From the NCBI GenBank assembly GCA_023053545.1, contig JAKZAN010000001.1:8018565-8082564 (forward strand): DNA of 64,000 nucleotides. Direction: 5' to 3'. The DNA comes from Lepidurus packardi. Taxonomy: Eukaryota; Arthropoda; Branchiopoda; Notostraca; Triopsidae. Each line of letters starts with the position of its first letter. Within the stretch, counting starts at the first letter, position 1. Position numbers and translations under genes: made by a program. The notes under the pieces are model-generated. The model ran no database searches. It worked only from the letters and a program-made list of their open reading frames with translations, and had not been told where the DNA came from. This document shows, one piece after another, positions 60,691-64,000 of the stretch.

Positions 60691-61481
60691 GAAAAGCACC
60701 TGCACCTGGCCGCACCTGGAAAGGCAATGAATACATCCGTAAATGTTTTGTCGGGAGAACATATGGCCTGCAGAATCATTGAATATCCACACTTCCGATT
60801 TATGTAACTATTCTGTTGGTGGGCTGGACATACTATGTATATATGGGCTCCATCAATCGCACCCACGACGTTCGGGAACTATGCCTTCTTTTCAAATTTG
60901 GTAGCATACATTTCACATTCGGCTAATGAAGCGGGCCATTTAATGAAACGAGAACTCACTGCACAAGTCATAATACACAACCGATGAACACAGGAATGTA
61001 CTGAACTCTGTGCTACACCGAACAAATTTGCAATACTACGCATTGATTCTTTGTCTCCTAAGTACCACAGTGTAATGAGGAGAGCTTTACGCAATCGAAT
61101 TGGTTTCTTGCCAGCTCTAACTACTTCTCTTTCTTCTTCATCGGCCTTCATGTAGCTTATCTCGGCCGGGAAAAACTCTTTCAACAGTTCTCGTTCGTTT
61201 TTCAAAAAATCAAGCGTTAAGGTGAAAGTTTGTCTTTTTAATCGGAAATGACGTAAAAAATCAGCGTCATTCAAGCTTTCCACTAGTACTTCGAAGAAAT
61301 TTTCAACTTTATGATGAACTTCGCTTGCTTCCTCTAACCACTTCTGTAATGCTCGCTTATAATTGTAACCGCTAACATTTTCACTGCTTTCAAGTTCGAG
61401 AAAGATCTGACTTAAGAAAGCTGACCTTGCCAATATACTTCGATAGCAGTTAATCACTAAAAGTAATGTTTTTATGTCCAT
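60597..61481 (-). pseudogene. PIF/Harbinger transposase (HARBI1-like), truncated
   Basis: Plain DNA transposon. The minus-strand frame starts MDIKTLLLVINCYRSILARS and contains KLRHFRLKR-type text (DFLRHFRLKRQTFTLTLDFL), KPIRLRKALLITLWYLGDKE, SIANLFGVAQSSVHSCVHRL (HTH region) and then FPNVVGAIDGAHIYI with the first catalytic Asp, followed by GYSMILQAIC and FTDVFIAFPG. One in-frame stop (TAG at about 60876-60878) separates KFEKKA from FPNVVGAIDG. The reading after FPGA is lost by fusion to the convergent Myb-like fragment, so the later DDE residues are missing. It cannot encode an active transposase. Confidence 0.85.
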
Positions 61482-61542
61482 TCTTTGTGAGATATATGTT
61501 TACGTTTAAAATAGGGATGTTTACAAAACTGACGGGAGCGAA

Positions 61543-61800
61543 TGCTACAAACCGTTTTATTTGGTATGACGCGTCCGAGCAGCGCGTCAACGCTCGTCCT
61601 AAATAAAACGAATTTAGCGCCTGACGCGGAGGTTTCTCACTGACGCATTAGGGCGCGACTGGAGCAAATAAAACGCAGCTCAGTTCTCGTCTGACGCGTC
61701 GGGCCTTCTCGTCCGGCAAGACGCGAAGCGTCTGCCTCTCTCACAAATAAAACGCACAACAGATGACGCGTCAGACAAATAAAACGGCTTCAAGCCAGCG
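61543..61800. repeat. Harbinger-associated subterminal repeat array, copy 1
   Basis: About 250 bp with five copies of AAATAAAACG or its complement (61553, 61601, 61666, 61745, 61776) interleaved with TGACGCG/GACGCG strings. The ends are inverted: CCGTTTTATTTG...TGACGCGTC on the left and GACGCGTCA...CAAATAAAACGG on the right. It lies just upstream of the transposase start. A related block lies at 63702-63838. Confidence 0.85.
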
Positions 61801-62679
61801 AGTCGGACTCGGTTAAGAAAACGCGTCAAATAAGACACAGCTCAAATTACAAAAGTAATTTTTCTATGGTCTTATGTTAAGGTTTTCTGACGACCTTCTC
61901 GGTCCCCAGAGTAATATTCAGGTAAAAGGCCAGAAAATGAAAGGGTACATTCGCAAACCTCCCAGTGCAGTTCAAAAAGGTCACGACGCTTTACAAAGCG
62001 CGTAATTTAAATCTATTGCTTTAAACTATGTGAGCTTAAAATAAAAGATGAATTAACTAGGTCAAAGCACAACACGTATACACATTATAGACTATTTCGC
62101 GTTACCCAGGTTGCACCACGAGGTGGCAGTCTATTGTGCATACATAGGTGTTTTATAGTATACAGGTTTAACCCCATATACTATAAAATACCCATGTATG
62201 TGTATGTGTTGTTATGACTATGTATGTCTATATACGAGTTATCCATTACATTGGTACTTTACAACTATTCCTAAATGTTACTAACTTTTGCAAGTTTAGT
62301 ATTTTTCTTAACACGTAGTGTAAGACTTATTACCAAAAAATAGCATAGGCATTTTTCCAAAAACACTTTCAAATGCGCGCGTTGCCATAGGACCCTACGT
62401 CAGCCCAAAACTCCCTAGAGTGCCCGAGAGAAAGGTCACCAGTCCCCCGTTTTGTGAATGTTTTGTTCTCTTTTCGAACCCTTTTTGTTGTAGATTTGGA
62501 ATGCCTACTTCTGGGGTAGGATGGGCAAGTCTGTGAATCCATCCCTTCTATGTTCCTTGTTACCCCCACATCCTCTTGAGACCGAGAAAGTCGTCTAAAT
62601 CCCTTTACATTGGAAGATACCCCAGATACCATACCGTGAAAACCTTTATACTGTGGTATGGACCCTGAAGTCTTCAGCA
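61801..62679. other. Intergenic between Harbinger fragments
   Basis: Contains a long imperfect hairpin at 62139-62200. Otherwise I see no gene; a 103-codon minus-strand open frame at 62369-62680 has no recognisable motif. Confidence 0.5.
62139..62200. repeat. Long inverted repeat (24-bp arms, 14-bp loop)
   Basis: The left arm CATACATAGGTGTTTTATAG continues TATA. The right arm is its reverse complement with two differences (22 of 24 paired). It may be the remnant of a small foldback element or a hairpin RNA. Confidence 0.85.
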
Positions 62680-63300
62680 AGTCGCGACAGCGAGGCGACT
62701 AAAGCATTGGTCGAGCTACTGAAGCAACAGGAAATGAAGTGTGCTTTGAAGAGCAAAGGGAAAGCGGGCAGACTTTATACCCAAAACTTGCAAAAAAAGG
62801 GCTTTAATCTTGGTCTGAATCCAAGCATCTAAGTGAAAGACAAGTGATAAAACTTAAAAAGATCTTTTAATGCTTGGAACGACAATGCGAAGAAAACGGG
62901 TAGCACGGCAATAAAGCAGACTAGATTTTATGACGAAATATTTTATATAACTGGTGACGATGATTTAGTCAGTCCCAAGGTACTTTTCGGTAAAAAAAAA
63001 AAAAAAAAACAGCCAAAACTTTGCTTGAGTCCTCAAAAAAAAGACAGAAATATGTATTGACAAGGATACCTGGGAAAGTGAGAATTCCATCACAAGAACG
63101 CCCTCTCCAAGTGTGATACCTGGAAAGAGGAAATATGTGAGTTTCGTAACAAAATGGTGAATGACCTGTAAGCCAAGACGGCTCAAAATGATAGCATGCT
63201 AAAGCTGATGGAGCGGTTGGTATCAGTTGAAGAAGAAAGAAACAACAGGGAAAGGGGAGGTTATCTGAAAACAAGGAAAAGCAGGGAAGAAAGCGACATC
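62680..63300 (+). pseudogene. PIF/Harbinger Myb/SANT-like protein, copy 2, broken
   Basis: Plus-strand blocks in order: SRDSEATKALVELLKQQEMK and LYTQNLQKKGFNLGLNPSI (62680-62831, Myb/SANT helices), NAWNDNAKKTGSTAI and QTRFYDEIFYITGDDD (62871-62985), then CDTWKEEICEFRNKMVNDL and LKLMERLVSVEEERNN (63093-63265). The last block duplicates 60508-60685 with few differences. Stops and frame changes between the blocks, including a stop after NPSI and one replacing the Gln codon after MVNDL, make it nonfunctional. Confidence 0.75.
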
Positions 63301-63620
63301 ACAGCAGTGATGAAGATATGTGTTGATAATTTAATCTTTTTCGTTCACTATTGCATCAATATTCACCTCACAAAAAGCGCCTTCGTTTTGCATACATAAA
63401 TTGCAGTACAACAAGCACCTAGAACATAGGGGATGAACTCTATTTTTGTATCGACAAGAAGAAGCTTGCGAATTTCTCGTCTTGTCGAGCTGCTTTTGTA
63501 GGGTGTCATAACCCAGGGTAAACAGTTTAAGCTGAGTCACCCAGTACATGTAACGTGAATCAGGAAAATTAGATAATGTGTTTTCTGAAGTTTGTCTAAA
63601 AATGTCTGAATTTCATGGAG

Positions 63621-63703
63621 GCCGATGAAGAAGAAAGAGAAGTAGTAAAGAAATTGCTTTCAAGAAACCAATTCGATTACGTAAAGCTCTCCTCATTACA
63701 CTG
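63621..63703 (+). pseudogene. Harbinger transposase fragment, inverted relative to copy 1
   Basis: Reads DEEEREVV then, after a short altered stretch, KKPIRLRKALLITL-like codons on the plus strand. This corresponds to a piece of the minus-strand transposase at about 61074-61145. It abuts the CTACAAACCG repeat directly, which shows rearrangement of this second copy. Confidence 0.75.
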
Positions 63704-63838
63704 CTACAAACCGTTTTATTTGGTATGACGCGCTGCGCGTCCAATGCTCGTCCTAAATAAAACGAATTTAGCGCCTGACGCGGACGTTTCTCACTGACGC
63801 GGTAGGACGCGACTGTAGCAAATAAAACGCAGCTCAGG
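63702..63838. repeat. Harbinger-associated subterminal repeat array, copy 2 (truncated)
   Basis: TGCTACAAACCGTTTTATTT onward matches 61543-61683 over about 136 bp with a small deletion and several substitutions, ending near CGCAGCTCAG. The right half of copy 1 is absent. Confidence 0.85.
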
Positions 63839-64000
63839 ACGTACGAGGACTTTTTGCATTCAGAGAGTTATTTTGAAGAAAGAGTATTGTCGCAAGTGAC
63901 GTAAGTAAAGAGCAAACTGCGCTATAGAATTGAGATTAAAATACTTGACGCAGTTGTTAGAATTAAGTCGTACCTTTCCAGTAGAATTTATGTTGTAAGG

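Overview
The window is eukaryotic nuclear DNA from an arthropod. The genes have small introns (about 50-90 bp in the right half), GT-AG splice sites and clear arthropod or metazoan orthologues. A branchiopod crustacean such as Daphnia is my best guess, from intron size and gene style; no search was run to support it. Exons were placed by eye from splice sites, reading-phase continuity and remembered family sequences.

Layout. (1) 1-23.3 kb, minus strand: Wnt1/wingless (signal-peptide exon 7268-7365, second exon 5515-5795, third exon running off the left edge) and Wnt9 (20680-23302, first exon not found). They are in the same order and orientation as in the ancient Wnt9-Wnt1-Wnt6-Wnt10 cluster. 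They are separated by about 13 kb with no recognisable gene. (2) 26.4-27.8 kb, minus: a five-exon BTB protein with two C2H2 zinc fingers. (3) 28.1-34.1 kb: a nested transposon block. A decayed non-LTR retrotransposon was split by a compact Ty3/Gypsy element (28772-33262) with two identical 147-bp LTRs and a 5-bp target duplication. (4) 34.3-36.2 kb, plus: ACTL6A/BAP55, with a foldback MITE in intron 1. (5) 36.5-45.9 kb, plus: a 2675-aa protein whose N-terminus resembles ZNF292/RLF but which has no visible zinc fingers. (6) 47.2-50.4 kb, minus: ribophorin I and VPS26C. (7) 50.6-57.2 kb, plus: an AHCYL/IRBIT gene, divergent from VPS26C with 126 bp between start codons, and with two interchangeable upstream exons. 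(8) 57.5-59.6 kb, minus: a dynein intermediate-chain-like WD40 protein closest to WDR34/DYNC2I2. (9) 60.3-63.9 kb: broken PIF/Harbinger copies with subterminal repeats.

The genes are not an operon. The clearest functional link is the Wnt pair. ACTL6A and perhaps the ZNF292-like protein act in the nucleus; ribophorin I acts at the ER and VPS26C on endosomes. I found no novel defence-like or mobile system. The most promising unusual signals are the phase-matched alternative exons of AHCYL, the finger-less ZNF292/RLF-like giant protein, the large insertions and changed lipidation loop in Wnt9, and several uncharacterised repeat structures.
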